Assembly (NCBI RefSeq): GCF_030268205.1
Contig: NZ_BSQF01000005.1
Location: 1 to 64,000 of the forward strand
DNA: 64,000 bases
Reading direction: 5' to 3'
Origin: Allomuricauda sp. NBRC 101325
GTDB taxonomy: Bacteria > Bacteroidota > Bacteroidia > Flavobacteriales > Flavobacteriaceae
The position numbers and the translations under genes were made by a program. Position 1 is the first letter of the stretch. The number at the start of each line of letters is the position of its first letter. Positions 24,918 through 33,566 of this stretch are shown piece by piece. The notes under the pieces were generated by a model, which worked only from the letters and a program-made list of their open reading frames with translations, ran no database searches and was not told the DNA's origin.

Positions 24918-25921
24918 GTATCCCTAAAATAGCATACTGCCCAGGAACTTTGGCCGAAGGTTTCACGACCTATAGCCAGAATTGCCTCAACCGTGTTTTC
25001 GAAGGGAGAAAAGTAAGTTATATCCTACCCTATGACCCTCCCTCGGAAAGTGAGGAGGTGGCAGAGAAGTTCCAGGAAAACCGCAAACGGATTTCCATTT
25101 CCGGGGTCCAGGAAAAACTCTCGATGGTCCTTGAAAAAAATAAACTGCGTTTGACAGAGGAAGGGGAACAGGGCACATACATCCTGAAACCTATCCCCAG
25201 GGACCTCAAAAAGGTTGACCAGATACCGGCCAATGAACATTTGACCATGCAGATTGCCCGGCAGGTTTATGGGATACACACGGCCGAGAACGCATTGCTG
25301 TTTTTCAGAAATGGTGAACCTGCGTACATAACGAAACGGTTTGATGTTAAAACGGATGGCACCAAACTGGGTTTGGAGGATTTTGCCTCATTGGCAGGTA
25401 AGACTTCCGAAATGGACGGTGTTGAATACAAATACAATTACAACTACGAAGAAATCGGCGAGTTGATCAAAAAATATGTTCCGGCATATAGGGTCGAGTT
25501 GGAGAAATTTTTCCAATTGGTGGTTTTCAATTATCTCTTCTCCAACGGGGATGCCCATTTGAAAAACTTTTCGTTGCTCGAAACCCCGAATGGTGATTAC
25601 ACCCTTAGCCCCTCCTATGATTTGATCAATACCAGAATCCACGTAAATGACACGGATTTTGCCTTGGACGGCGGATTGTTCAAGGATGTTTTTGAATCGG
25701 AAGAAGTCAGGACCAATGGACGGGTCGGTTTAGATGATTTCCAAGAATTCGGAAAAAGATTGGGTATCATGGAGCCACGTATGGTTCGACTTTTGAAGCC
25801 TTTCCAACAACATCAAGACCTTGTGGAAACATTGATTCAACGATCTTTCCTAAATCAGGAAACCAAGGATTTCTATCTTAAAGAATATGTGTTTCGATGT
25901 GGGCAGCTCAACAAAACGTAA
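24914..25921 (+). CDS. hipT: HipT-like serine/threonine kinase toxin
   Basis: 335 residues, the HipA kinase part alone. It has a Ser-Ile-Ser motif in RISISGVQEKLS (S61, S63), the autophosphorylation element of HipT, followed by an ATP-site lysine in YILKP (K92), the catalytic loop SNGDAHLKN (D213, H215) and the metal-binding Asp in SPSYDL (D236). HipT of E. coli phosphorylates tryptophanyl-tRNA synthetase; the target here is unknown. It is translationally coupled to hipS. All key residues are present, so it is probably active. Confidence 0.88.
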   Translation: MSIPKIAYCPGTLAEGFTTYSQNCLNRVFEGRKVSYILPYDPPSESEEVAEKFQENRKRISISGVQEKLSMVLEKNKLRLTEEGEQGTYILKPIPRDLKKVDQIPANEHLTMQIARQVYGIHTAENALLFFRNGEPAYITKRFDVKTDGTKLGLEDFASLAGKTSEMDGVEYKYNYNYEEIGELIKKYVPAYRVELEKFFQLVVFNYLFSNGDAHLKNFSLLETPNGDYTLSPSYDLINTRIHVNDTDFALDGGLFKDVFESEEVRTNGRVGLDDFQEFGKRLGIMEPRMVRLLKPFQQHQDLVETLIQRSFLNQETKDFYLKEYVFRCGQLNKT

Positions 25922-26357
25922 GGGTAGTCAATGGTGAATTGACATGTTATTTATTTAGGTACACCCAAAACAGGTGAAGGGGAAGGGTTTTGTATTTAAA
26001 GTTTCATGGTAAAGGAGATTGCTGAAAGCAATTCTCCATATCATTTGTCCCAAGAACCATAGTTTCGAACTTCCCAATGGATTGGAAAGAAACCCTACAA
26101 AAAATAATGTCGCAAATGTTGTCAATATTTGCGACATTTTTTAGGAAGTAACACAATACAATTTCTTGACATAATGTAAAATCACATACTAGATTAATTA
26201 CATTGAAATGGTATCAAGCATTACTATCTGTTGGAAACTTCCTCAATAGAACGATAAATTTCCAATCTTTAAAGTTGAACTCATATTTTCCAAAAACCTT
26301 ATCTGAATTCCTCACTTCCATTGGACAAATAACAATGCTAATCATCTAAGTCTAAAC
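25922..26357. other. Spacer between hipT and the integrase, with a strong hairpin
   Basis: About 435 bp between convergent genes. The main feature is a perfect 12-bp stem described as a separate terminator. The rest is AT-rich with no convincing coding frame or RNA gene. Confidence 0.5.
26106..26143 (+). terminator. Strong terminator between hipT and integrase
   Basis: AATGTCGCAAAT at 26106-26117 pairs perfectly with 26127-26138 across a 9-nt loop, followed by a T-run on the + strand and preceded by an A-run, so it can act in both directions. It would end hipBST transcription about 185 nt after the hipT stop and also insulate the integrase transcript. Confidence 0.8.
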
Positions 26358-27599
26358 TTACCCTCCAGCATTTCTTTCGACCTCTTTGGTCTTAAAACGA
26401 ACCAAAAGATTATCGATATCCTCACTTATCTTGGACTCCACTACCCTGGCGTAAATTTGTGTAGTGGAAAGTTTGGTATGTCCTAGGAGTTTGGATACCG
26501 TTTCAATGGGGACATTATTGGAGAGCATCACTGTAGTTGCAAAAGTATGTCTGGCCACATGGAAGGTCAGGTTTTTATCAATACCACATGCATTGGCAAT
26601 TTCCTTTAGATAGGCATTGGTCTTTTGGTTCGAACTGATGGGCAAAAGTCCTTCATTCGGCCCTCCCAACTCATATTTTTCCAAAATCTCACGCGCCTGA
26701 GGTATCAACGGAACCTTGACGGGTTTGTCGGTCTTCTCACGTTTGGTACTTATCCATTGATTTCCATCGATTCCCTTAACAATATTATCCTTGGTGAGTT
26801 CCTTTACATCCACATAGGACAGCCCGGTATAACATGCAAAGACAAAACAGTCCCGTATCTTCTCCAAACGTTCATTCTTAAGCTCGTAGCATTCCAAGTG
26901 TTGCAGTTCCTCTTCATCCAAAAATGCTCTATCATATCTGTTATACTTCAACTGGAACTGATTGAAGGGATTCCTTTCCATCCATTCCAATTTTACGGCA
27001 AGGTTCAACATCTTCTTGAATCTTTCCAGATGTTTCATGACACCGTTGTTCCCCAAGGAGAGTTTCTTATCCGAGCCTTTGTAATTTCTAAGATAGTGCT
27101 CGAATTCCGTGACAAAGGCATAGTTCAATTGCTTGAGATAAACATCGCCAACCTTTCTTTCCTTTGATAAAAACCTGTCAAGGTACCGAGCAGTGGTATA
27201 GTAGTTTTTCATGGTACCATATTTTAAGACAACGGACATCCTTTCATTGTGATAGGAGACAAGATCCCTAAGCGTCTTGTTCTTATCGTCCTCACCAAGA
27301 TAATGTGACTTGATAGCCTCTGCGGTAATTACCCGGTTCTCTTGCAAAAGTTCTTTATGGCACACCAACAATGCTCCGTACACGCTGTCCATGTAAGAAT
27401 TCAATTCCCTGATTGGCTGGGAACTTCCCTTGACCCGGTTTCTGGCATTGTCCCAATTCTTTGAGGCCACATTACGTTTTAGACTGATCTCTGAGCGTTT
27501 TCCGTCCACGGTAATACGGACATAAATGGATAATTGATTTGGAACGCTCCTTGATTTTCTGGTAAAGAAGACTACCGCGAAAGTGTTTTTTGCTTTCAT
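26358..27599 (-). CDS. int: Tyrosine recombinase (integrase) of the mobile element
   Basis: About 413 residues from the ATG at 27599; an upstream TTG would add 15. The N-terminal arm-binding domain (FFTRKSRSVPNQLSIYVRITVDGKR) is followed by a SAM-like core-binding domain and a C-terminal catalytic domain. Catalytic elements are FACYTGLSYVDV, K in STKREKTDKP, HVARHTFATT, LLGHTKLSTTQ and the nucleophile in IYARV. The Ser-Tyr form of the TGL box is usual for Bacteroidota integrases. It lies next to tRNA-Pro and tRNA-Ser genes, with tandem 12-bp repeats between, consistent with integration at a tRNA gene. Confidence 0.9.
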   Translation of the reverse strand: MKAKNTFAVVFFTRKSRSVPNQLSIYVRITVDGKRSEISLKRNVASKNWDNARNRVKGSSQPIRELNSYMDSVYGALLVCHKELLQENRVITAEAIKSHYLGEDDKNKTLRDLVSYHNERMSVVLKYGTMKNYYTTARYLDRFLSKERKVGDVYLKQLNYAFVTEFEHYLRNYKGSDKKLSLGNNGVMKHLERFKKMLNLAVKLEWMERNPFNQFQLKYNRYDRAFLDEEELQHLECYELKNERLEKIRDCFVFACYTGLSYVDVKELTKDNIVKGIDGNQWISTKREKTDKPVKVPLIPQAREILEKYELGGPNEGLLPISSNQKTNAYLKEIANACGIDKNLTFHVARHTFATTVMLSNNVPIETVSKLLGHTKLSTTQIYARVVESKISEDIDNLLVRFKTKEVERNAGG

Positions 27600-27694
27600 G
27601 TTAAAATGACTTTTGTTAAACAATAATTGTTCATCGAAAGTCAAATCGTGCCCAAAAGCTCTTTAAAGATAGGACAATTTAAATAAAAGGTTGT

Positions 27695-27725
27695 ACACCT
27701 AATTGCACACCTAATTGCACACCTA
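27695..27725. repeat. 12-bp tandem repeats beside the integrase (possible arm sites)
   Basis: ACACCTAATTGC occurs twice in tandem (27695-27706 and 27707-27718), then a partial third copy (ACACCTA, 27719-27725). It lies 96 bp upstream of the integrase start and about 100 bp from the tRNA-Pro 3' end. Such repeats are typical arm-type integrase binding sites or directionality-factor sites flanking att. There are too few copies, and no spacers, for a CRISPR array. Confidence 0.65.
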
Positions 27726-27826
27726 CTATTTGGTTTCAAATGATATCAAATAAATGCACAAAACGAAAAAAGCACTGAAAATCAATTGATTAACAGTGCT
27801 TTTATTTTTATCTATTGCTAGATTCG

Positions 27827-27901
27827 TCGGGGTGGCAGGATTCGAACCTGCGACCTCCTGCTCCCAAAGCAGGCGCGATAACCGGGCTACGCTACACCCC
27901 G
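27827..27901 (-). tRNA. tRNA-Pro (TGG anticodon)
   Basis: Read on the - strand: acceptor CGGGGTG pairs with CACCCCG; the anticodon stem-loop CCTGCTTTGGGAGCAGG gives anticodon TGG; the T-arm is GCAGGTTCGAATCCTGC. Its 3' end faces the integrase, the usual orientation for an attachment site in the 3' part of a tRNA. Confidence 0.95.
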
Positions 27902-27917
27902 AATATTTTGGAAAAAG

Positions 27918-28001
27918 CGGAGAGACTGGGACTCGAACCCAGGCAGCACTTACGCGCTGACAGATTAGCAATCTGCTCCGTTACCACTCCGGCACCTCTC
28001 C
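27918..28001 (-). tRNA. tRNA-Ser (GCT anticodon)
   Basis: Read on the - strand: acceptor GGAGAGG, D-arm GCCGGAGTGGTAACGGAGC, anticodon loop TTGCTAA (GCT), a long variable arm (CAGCGCGTAAGTGCTG) typical of class II serine tRNAs, T-arm CTGGGTTCGAGTCCCAG, and closing CTCTCC. It is separated from tRNA-Pro by 16 nt and is probably co-transcribed with it. Confidence 0.95.
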
Positions 28002-28113
28002 TAATTCTTTTTATGAACGTGCACTCTGAAAATGCGGATGCAAATGTACCCTTTCAGATGTTAGATCGCAACTATTTTTTGATTTTTTTCTTGCAATTAA
28101 TTCAATGTACTTG

Positions 28114-30150
28114 CTATTCAGGATATTCCACCCTTAAGTGATAGATATTTGTCAGTTTAAGTTTGAGGACTTTCTTTACCATCTCTATTTCTTTAAGGGT
28201 AATATTGGCATTTAAAAACTGATTGGCCTGCATTTGCCCCTTAACGATCTTCTCCACAAACTCATCGATTACAATAAAAGTCGGATTCTTTAAACTCTTG
28301 GAAGCCGCCTCTACCGCATCCGACATCATCAAAATTGCCGTTTCCCTAGAAAATGGAATTGGCCCCGGATATTTAAAGTTTTCAGCATCAACTTCTGGGT
28401 CCAACTCTTGTTGCTTTTTAAAAAAGTAATACACTGTGGTTGTTCCGTGATGCGTTCGAATAAAATCTATGATACGATCTGGAATCTTATTTTTTCGCGC
28501 TATTTCAATCCCGTTGATTACGTGATCAATAATGATCTTTGCACTTTCTTTGGGTGGAAGATCATCATGTGGGTTCACATTGGTAATCTGGTTTTCGGTA
28601 AAATAGGTTGGATTCTCCATCTTTCCGATATCATGGTACAGCGCTCCTACTCTAACCAACATGGCATTGGCACCAATTTCGTTTGCCGCGGCTTCGGCTA
28701 AATTGGCCACCTGCAACGAATGATGGAACGTTCCTGGTGCCTTATCAGAAAGTTCTTTGAGCAATTTTGAATTGGTATCGGACAATTCCAACAAGGATAC
28801 ATCAGAAACAAGCCCGAACACCTTTTCAAACATATAGATCAGGGGTTGGGCAAAAAGGGTCAGTAAACCATTGATCACAAAAACACCGAACAACTCCCAT
28901 TCAATGTTATCCAAGTTTCCCTCATGAATGGCATGGAAAGCAAAATAACCTATAATATAGATCAAGGTAATCTGTCCAACCGAAATAAAGAGATTGGCCC
29001 TTTTATACAATTCAGAGGCCGTTAAAATGGTTACGATACCCGCTATGATCTGTAAAAAGATATACTCAAAGCTATTGGGTACCACAAAACCCAATATCAG
29101 CACCGTGAGTACATGTACAAACAATCCCAACCGGGCATCGAAAAAGTTTTTGAGCACCAACGGGAGAATGCACAAGGGCACTACATAAATGTAACTTTCG
29201 TAATGCTTTACCATTAAGGTGGTGGCCAATACCATCAACAGGATATTGAAAAAGATAAAAGTGACCTTGTTGTTGTTATGGAAAATTTCATCACGGTATC
29301 TTTTCAAGAACAAAAACAACATGATCAAGACCAATGCCACTAAAATCAAATAGCCCAAAAGGATAAAGTAATAGTTGCTGCCCATCCAAAGTTCCGATTC
29401 GTATTCGTCCCTAAGCGAGTTCAAAATTTTAAAATCCTCCGCCTCCACAATATTTCCTTTGGAAATGATCAGCTTGCCCTGTGCAACTTCACCACGTGTA
29501 TATGAAATTTTGGAAAGCTGGTCGTTCAGTGCACTCTCCGTAAGGGTTTCGTTAAAAAATAAATTGGGGGCCAAACTGTTCTGAATCACGGAACCAAGTG
29601 CTGTAGCTCCTAAAATATTCGCTTGAGATAGTGTTTCGGTCACCTTAAGCTTGGCTTTTTCCAAATCCAAAAAATAGGAAGGAGATAGCGGCTGGGCCTC
29701 GTTGTTCTTTACAATTGCAATGGCCTTGGATTGTGGTAATTCCTGAAAAACACCATCTGTATACACCACATCCACAACCGTTTGTGCAAGGTTAAAAAGC
29801 TCTGAACGTTGTTGCGGACTATAAGCGCTGGTCTGCAAAATGCTGTTCAATGCCTCTCCAACAACCTTCCGTACATTGACTACAACAGATGCGTCAAAAG
29901 TGTAGTAATCAGTTTTATTGGTGCGGATGGAAGTTTGCTCCTGCTCGATTTCCTCCTGAGTTTTTTTGATGGAAAAGTCGATTGGGGCATATAAATTCTC
30001 GTACTGCCAGGGCTTTCCCTTTTGAAACTCATATTTAAACTTTCCCTCTTTCGGAAAGAAGAAAACGATCAGGGCCACGGTAACCACGTACAGGAAGTAT
30101 TTATAAACCAGTGATTGGTGTTTGTAGACGTTGTCCAATGTTTTTCCCAT
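28114..30150 (-). CDS. pgpH: 7TM-HD phosphohydrolase, PgpH-like (c-di-AMP phosphodiesterase family)
   Basis: 678 residues. One N-terminal membrane helix (LVYKYFLYVVTVALIVFFF) is followed by an extracytoplasmic domain (about 40-250), a block of seven membrane helices (about 255-440) and a cytoplasmic HD domain. The HD site reads GTFHHSLQVANLA, LVRVGALYHDIGKM and later RTHHG. PgpH-type enzymes hydrolyse c-di-AMP. It marks the start of the core genome after the tRNA pair. It reads leftwards and diverges from the thiolase gene. Confidence 0.85.
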   Translation of the reverse strand: MGKTLDNVYKHQSLVYKYFLYVVTVALIVFFFPKEGKFKYEFQKGKPWQYENLYAPIDFSIKKTQEEIEQEQTSIRTNKTDYYTFDASVVVNVRKVVGEALNSILQTSAYSPQQRSELFNLAQTVVDVVYTDGVFQELPQSKAIAIVKNNEAQPLSPSYFLDLEKAKLKVTETLSQANILGATALGSVIQNSLAPNLFFNETLTESALNDQLSKISYTRGEVAQGKLIISKGNIVEAEDFKILNSLRDEYESELWMGSNYYFILLGYLILVALVLIMLFLFLKRYRDEIFHNNNKVTFIFFNILLMVLATTLMVKHYESYIYVVPLCILPLVLKNFFDARLGLFVHVLTVLILGFVVPNSFEYIFLQIIAGIVTILTASELYKRANLFISVGQITLIYIIGYFAFHAIHEGNLDNIEWELFGVFVINGLLTLFAQPLIYMFEKVFGLVSDVSLLELSDTNSKLLKELSDKAPGTFHHSLQVANLAEAAANEIGANAMLVRVGALYHDIGKMENPTYFTENQITNVNPHDDLPPKESAKIIIDHVINGIEIARKNKIPDRIIDFIRTHHGTTTVYYFFKKQQELDPEVDAENFKYPGPIPFSRETAILMMSDAVEAASKSLKNPTFIVIDEFVEKIVKGQMQANQFLNANITLKEIEMVKKVLKLKLTNIYHLRVEYPE

Positions 30151-30263
30151 ACAGTTAAAGTATTGACCTCAAAAATAGAAAATATATATAAGAAGCGGGT
30201 TGCCGATTTCCCCTACCGCTTTGCATTTAAATTTAGTATTTTCGCAAGAGTTAAAATGCACAT

Positions 30264-31439
30264 ATGAAAAAAGTCGTAATTGTTTCTGCTGCCAGAACTC
30301 CCATTGGTAGCTTTATGGGATCACTATCCACGGTTCCAGCACCTAAATTGGGGGCAGTTGCCATAAAAGGCGCCTTAGATAAAATTGGACTTAAACCCGA
30401 ATTGGTCGAAGAAGTATTGATGGGCAATGTTGTTCAGGCCGGAACAGGTCAAGCACCAGCAAGACAGGCTGCGATTTATGCAGGAATTCCAAATTCTGTG
30501 CCCTGTACCACTGTGAACAAGGTGTGTTCTTCAGGTATGAAAACAATTATGCAAGCCGCACAATCCATTGCGCTTGGAGAAAACTCCATCGTAGTGGCAG
30601 GAGGAATGGAAAATATGAGTTTGATTCCACATTATGCCTACATGCGTGCCGGCACCAAATTTGGACCGACCACTTTAGTGGATGGTATGCAAAAAGATGG
30701 TCTGGTTGATGCCTACGATCAAAATGCCATGGGCGTTTGCGCCGATGCCTGTGCCACAAAATATGAATTCAGCCGTGAGGATCAAGATACTTTCGCCGTT
30801 CAATCCTATAAAAGATCGGCAGAAGCATGGAAGGCTGGCAAGTTTGCTAATGAAGTTGTTCCCGTAGAGGTACCCCAACGAAGAGGGGAACCTATTATAG
30901 TGAGTGAAGATGAGGAATTCAAGAATGTGAATTTGGAAAAAGTTCCGTCCCTTCGTCCCGCATTTACCAAAGAGGGAACGGTTACCGCCGCCAATGCTTC
31001 TACGATAAATGATGGAGCTGCCGCTGTGGTGTTGATGAGTGAAGAAAAAGCCAAGGAATTGGGCATAAAACCTCTTGCGACCATTAAAGGTTATGCGGAT
31101 GCAGCCCACGAACCTGAATGGTTCACAACGGCACCTGCCAAAGCGTTGCCAAAAGCTTTGGATAGAGCTGGAGTATCCATCGACGCTATCGATTATTTTG
31201 AATTTAATGAAGCCTTCTCCGTAGTGGGGTTGGCCAATATGAAAATTCTTGGATTAAACGATTCCAATGTGAATGTAAATGGTGGAGCCGTTTCTTTGGG
31301 ACATCCACTGGGTTGTTCTGGCGCCAGAATTACCATTACTTTATTGAACGTGTTGGAACAAAACAATGCCAAACTTGGGGCCGCTGCCATTTGTAACGGT
31401 GGTGGTGGAGCTTCTGCAATAGTTTTGGAAAGAAATTAG
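30264..31439 (+). CDS. atoB: Acetyl-CoA C-acetyltransferase (thiolase)
   Basis: 391 residues, normal thiolase length. The nucleophilic cysteine is in VNKVCSSGMK, and the C-terminal catalytic motifs are VNGGAVSLGHPLGCSG and AAICNGGGGA. It condenses or cleaves acetoacetyl-CoA in fatty-acid or acetoacetate metabolism. It starts 113 bp from the divergent pgpH-like gene. The NlpC/P60 gene follows after 20 nt in the same direction. Confidence 0.92.
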   Translation: MKKVVIVSAARTPIGSFMGSLSTVPAPKLGAVAIKGALDKIGLKPELVEEVLMGNVVQAGTGQAPARQAAIYAGIPNSVPCTTVNKVCSSGMKTIMQAAQSIALGENSIVVAGGMENMSLIPHYAYMRAGTKFGPTTLVDGMQKDGLVDAYDQNAMGVCADACATKYEFSREDQDTFAVQSYKRSAEAWKAGKFANEVVPVEVPQRRGEPIIVSEDEEFKNVNLEKVPSLRPAFTKEGTVTAANASTINDGAAAVVLMSEEKAKELGIKPLATIKGYADAAHEPEWFTTAPAKALPKALDRAGVSIDAIDYFEFNEAFSVVGLANMKILGLNDSNVNVNGGAVSLGHPLGCSGARITITLLNVLEQNNAKLGAAAICNGGGGASAIVLERN

Positions 31440-31459
31440 TGATTCAATCTGTACTTTAA

Positions 31460-32212
31460 ATGCAATATGGAATTTGTCCTCTAAGTATTGTTCCTATTCG
31501 AACCAATCCCGATGGATGTTCCGAAATGACTTCCCAGCTCCAATATGGGGAACATTTTAAAATTTTGGAAAGTCGAAAAAAATGGAGTCGTATTCGGGTC
31601 GCTTACGACAAGTTTGAAGGTTGGGTACCCAACAATCAAATTACGGAAGTTCCTGAGCATATTTATGAGAATTTGGATGCCTTGGTGCACTCTAAAATTT
31701 GTTCCGACATCATTTCACACATCTACACTGAAGATGGTATGTTAATGCCTATTTTATTAGGTTCTATGGTACATGCACCGGACTTATTGGGACATAGCTT
31801 CGAAGGAAGTGTTCAAGAGGGGCAAAATACCAAAGAGGGATTGATTGATACCGCCATATTGTATTTAAAAGCGCCTTTTCTTGGAGGTGGAAAAACTCCT
31901 TTTGGCATTGATTGCTCTGGATTTACCCAAATGGTTTACAAGATCAATGGGTATGTTCTAGGTCGAACTGCAGGGGAACAATCCAAACAAGGGGAAGCTT
32001 TGAGCTTTATTGAGGAAAGTGAACCTGGAGACCTTGCTTTTTTTGATAATAATGAAGGGGTGATTGATCATGTGGGCATTATTTTAAAGGACAATTATAT
32101 TATCCACGTGAACGGTCATGTTCGAATCGACCGAATAGACCATACCGGAATTTTCAATACCGATGAAAAGTTGTACACCCATCAACTTCGGGTAATCAAA
32201 AAGATCATATAA
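31460..32212 (+). CDS. NlpC/P60 cysteine peptidase with SH3 domain
   Basis: 250 residues. An N-terminal SH3b-like domain (MTSQLQYGEHFKILE, WSRIRVAYDKFEGWVP) precedes a C-terminal NlpC/P60 domain with catalytic Cys in FGIDCSGFTQMV, His in VIDHVGIIL and a third residue near IIHVNGHVRI. The family cleaves cell-wall peptides (gamma-D-glutamyl-diamino acid type). No signal peptide is visible, which fits a cytoplasmic recycling enzyme of the YkfC kind. A bidirectional terminator follows the stop at once. Confidence 0.87.
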   Translation: MQYGICPLSIVPIRTNPDGCSEMTSQLQYGEHFKILESRKKWSRIRVAYDKFEGWVPNNQITEVPEHIYENLDALVHSKICSDIISHIYTEDGMLMPILLGSMVHAPDLLGHSFEGSVQEGQNTKEGLIDTAILYLKAPFLGGGKTPFGIDCSGFTQMVYKINGYVLGRTAGEQSKQGEALSFIEESEPGDLAFFDNNEGVIDHVGIILKDNYIIHVNGHVRIDRIDHTGIFNTDEKLYTHQLRVIKKII

Positions 32213-32241
32213 AAAAAGCCTCAACAATGTTGAGGCTTTTT
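32213..32241. terminator. Bidirectional terminator
   Basis: AAAAGCCTCAACA (32214-32226) pairs with TGTTGAGGCTTTT (32228-32240), with A- and T-runs on either side. It lies between the convergent NlpC/P60 gene and the TPR gene and serves both. Confidence 0.9.
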
Positions 32242-32259
32242 ATTTGGTTAAGGAGTTTC

Positions 32260-33522
32260 TTATTCTCCCAAAAGCTTTTTAATTCTCATGAAGTTTTCGG
32301 TATCACCCAAAGCTCCATAAATGTTTTTCAACTGGGTCAATACACCTTCGTTATCAGGATTTGTTTTCAATGCATCTTCCAAAACGGCTGCACCTTCTCT
32401 AAACAAGCTATCCTTTTTGTTCTTAAGCTCATCATATTTTGCAATATCCGCTTTAGAAGTACCAAGTGCATTCATCTCGTCGATATAGCTGTTTCCTTCG
32501 TTTACATAGGTAGTAGAAAGGTTCAAAAGAGCATTGATGTAACCAGGATCTACTGCCAATGCTTTTTTGTATGCATCTCTTGCAGCCTCCAAATTACCTT
32601 GCTCCATATTGATTACCCCGATGTTGTACAACAAGTCTGGGTTGTCAGGAGCCATTTCTGAAGCCTTGCCCATCAATTCAACAAATTTGTCCTTGTCTCC
32701 CATGGCATAGTAAAGGTTTGCTTCACCCAATACCAAGTTCACATCACTTGGATCTACCGCTCTTGCATCTGCGTATGCAGCAAGGGCTTTCTCATTATCC
32801 CCCATTTGCTGATAAATCATAGCGATATTCTTAACGATCTCTGGTCTTTTGGAAGGGCTTACTTCTTCTTTTGGGTCTTTGTGGGTACCTGCTTTTACGT
32901 AAAGATCACGTGTAGCTTTGTCCATAGTAACGGTTTCTCCAGTAGCAACATCAACAGCAGTGTAAGAAACAGAGCTACCATCGTATTTAATATCCTTAAG
33001 CTCTTCGTAGTATTTTAATGCTGGTGCATATTCTTGGGCATTTACAGCACTACTTGCCGCATAGTAAAGGTAGATGGTGTCCATTGGGCTCAACTTGTAG
33101 CTCATGTACAACTTTTCAGCTGCTTCCATAAACTTTTTATCGTTGTTGTCCTGAACCGCAGAGTTAACCAAGTCAGCAGTCATAGCAGACATTTGTTCTT
33201 TGGCCACTCCAGCATACTTTACTTTACCGCTAGCCTCTTCAATGGAAACCACTTTTTGAAAAGCCTCTACTGCAGGTTCAAAAGCTGAAGCATCACCTTT
33301 TTTGGCCAAATCGTAGTTTGCATTTCCCAATACGGCATAATATTGAGCCTGTGTTCTCTCATCCGCACTGCCAATGGTAGATGATGCACCTTCTAAAGCT
33401 GCCTTGGCTGCCGCCGCGTCACCTTTTTTCAATGCCTTTTCCGCCTCTTTGATCTCATCCTTCTGGGCAAAACCCATCACGGAAACACCTAGGGCAAGTA
33501 CTAATAAAACTTTATTTTTCAT
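32260..33522 (-). CDS. Exported TPR-repeat protein
   Basis: 420 residues with a signal peptide (MKNKVLLVLALGVSVMGFAQ). At least four TPR units are visible, for example EIVKNIAMIYQQMGDNEKAL, VNLVLGEANLYYAMGDKDKF and YNIGVINMEQGNLEAARDAY. TPR arrays mediate protein contacts, here probably in the periplasm. It lies 44 nt after gyrA on the same strand and is probably co-transcribed. No specific partner can be named. Confidence 0.85.
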   Translation of the reverse strand: MKNKVLLVLALGVSVMGFAQKDEIKEAEKALKKGDAAAAKAALEGASSTIGSADERTQAQYYAVLGNANYDLAKKGDASAFEPAVEAFQKVVSIEEASGKVKYAGVAKEQMSAMTADLVNSAVQDNNDKKFMEAAEKLYMSYKLSPMDTIYLYYAASSAVNAQEYAPALKYYEELKDIKYDGSSVSYTAVDVATGETVTMDKATRDLYVKAGTHKDPKEEVSPSKRPEIVKNIAMIYQQMGDNEKALAAYADARAVDPSDVNLVLGEANLYYAMGDKDKFVELMGKASEMAPDNPDLLYNIGVINMEQGNLEAARDAYKKALAVDPGYINALLNLSTTYVNEGNSYIDEMNALGTSKADIAKYDELKNKKDSLFREGAAVLEDALKTNPDNEGVLTQLKNIYGALGDTENFMRIKKLLGE

Positions 33523-33566
33523 GTGTTAAAAGTAAATTATTGATTTAGTGTATTTCGATTTATTAA

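Noticed and set aside
27695..27725. Short tandem repeats considered as a CRISPR array
   Set aside because: 12-bp units in direct contact with no spacers and no cas genes; better explained as integrase arm sites.
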